Positions 6,186 to 6,728 of a stretch of 6,728 bases of DNA are shown piece after piece. The DNA is taken from assembly GCA_949293065.1 (NCBI GenBank), contig CASFBV010000091.1, forward strand, positions 1 through 6,728, read 5' to 3'. Position numbers and translations under genes: made by a program. The DNA is from an uncultured Mycoplasma sp. GTDB lineage: Bacteria; Bacillota_I; Bacilli_A; Mycoplasmatales; Metamycoplasmataceae. Under the pieces are notes generated by a model, which was not told the DNA's origin, did no database searches, and saw only the letters and a list, made by a program, of their open reading frames with translations. The stretch's first letter is position 1; every line of letters starts with the position of its first letter.

Positions 6186-6728
6186 ATGGCAGGACATTCA
6201 AAATGAGCAAATATTAAACACAGAAAAGGAGCACAGGATGCTGCAAGAGCAAAAATGTTTGCAAAGTTTGCAAAAGAAATTATGGTTGCAGCAGCTAAAG
6301 GTGGTCCTGATTTATCATCAAATCCTTCATTAAGACTTGCTGTTTCAAAAGCAAAAGCAAAATCAATGCCTAAAGATAAAATTGAAAATGCTATTGCAAA
6401 AGGTGCTGGAACAGGAAAAAATTCATCAGATTCATTTAAAGAAATAATATATTCAGGAAATTTAAGACATGGAATTATTTTACTTGTTGTTTGCCTATCA
6501 GATAATTACAATAGAGTTTCATCGGATATTCAGCATTTATTTAAAAAAGCTAATGGAACAATTGGAAAACAAGGTTCAATTCCATTTAATTTTGAAAGAA
6601 AAGGACTTTTAGAATTTCAAACAACTCAAGATAAAGTTGAAGAACTTGAAATGGTGATTATGGAATCAGGTGCAGAAGATTATGAAATAGATAAAGATTT
6701 TTATGTAACTATTTATTCAAATTCTTCA
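6186..6728 (+). CDS. yebC: YebC/TACO1-family protein, 3' end beyond the window
   Basis: Cytosolic YebC/PmpR/TACO1 family. Members have been described as DNA-binding transcription regulators and, more recently, as ribosome-associated factors that help translation through difficult motifs such as proline stretches. The window holds 181 codons of a usual 235-245. The N-terminal domain is typical: MAGHSKWANIKHRKGAQDA (1-19, W7 is UGA), then KAKSMPKDKIENAIAKGAG. Domains II/III follow with LSDNYNRVSSDIQHLFKKAN and IGKQGSIPFNFERKG. The usual YEGYGPGG loop is replaced by YSGNLRHG (89-96), and VEALTDN by VVCLSDN (101-107). The gene is divergent from the GH13-like gene, from which 80 bases separate it. 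Family assignment is secure; the precise role here is not shown by the sequence. Confidence 0.95.

Noticed and set aside
1..6728. CRISPR arrays, tRNA or rRNA genes, insertion sequences, riboswitches
   Set aside because: No spaced direct repeats, cloverleaf-like segments, transposase motifs or GC-rich leader structures were seen on either strand. Genes cover nearly all of the window.

Overview
The window comes from a low-GC mollicute that reads UGA as tryptophan (genetic code 4). Every gene except the first fragment runs through in-frame UGA codons at expected Trp positions. In my translations all 19 Trp codons are UGA and none is UGG. Base composition, short intergenic gaps, a Lipoprotein_17-like tail and gene content fit the Mycoplasma/Mesoplasma/Entomoplasma/Spiroplasma group. 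I would guess the Entomoplasmatales or mycoides side, but the sequence does not settle the genus.

Layout. Positions 2-205 (+) hold the C-terminal tail of a probable surface lipoprotein, followed by about 155 bases with no gene I can support. A compact minus-strand operon fills 361-3354, in transcription order gpmI (cofactor-independent phosphoglycerate mutase), rsgA (ribosome small-subunit GTPase) and rpe (ribulose-phosphate 3-epimerase). Its cistrons overlap by 1 and 11 nt. Divergent from gpmI is a plus-strand membrane transporter of the TDT/TehA-SLAC1 type (3454-4629). The two share a 99-base region with back-to-back promoter-like boxes and a perfect 16-bp palindrome. Tail-to-tail with the transporter, with no bases between the stop codons, is a minus-strand 491-aa protein (4630-6105). 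It has the fold and sequence landmarks of a GH13 oligo-1,6-glucosidase or trehalose-6-phosphate hydrolase but has lost the catalytic residues. Divergent from it is yebC (6186 onward), cut by the window end.

How the genes fit together. The operon joins glycolysis (GpmI), the pentose-phosphate pathway (Rpe) and 30S maturation (RsgA). rsgA-rpe adjacency is an old Firmicutes arrangement, there often preceded by prpC-prkC; here gpmI takes that place.

The most interesting item is the intact GH13 pseudoenzyme. The nucleophile Asp, its partner Arg, the Asp and His of the NHD motif, and the region-I Asp and His are all replaced, and the acid/base Glu probably is. The N-terminal metal-binding loop, the SR motif, the YxGDEIG segment and the C-terminal beta domain remain. 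The reading frame is uninterrupted over 491 codons, which argues for a non-catalytic role rather than a recent pseudogene.
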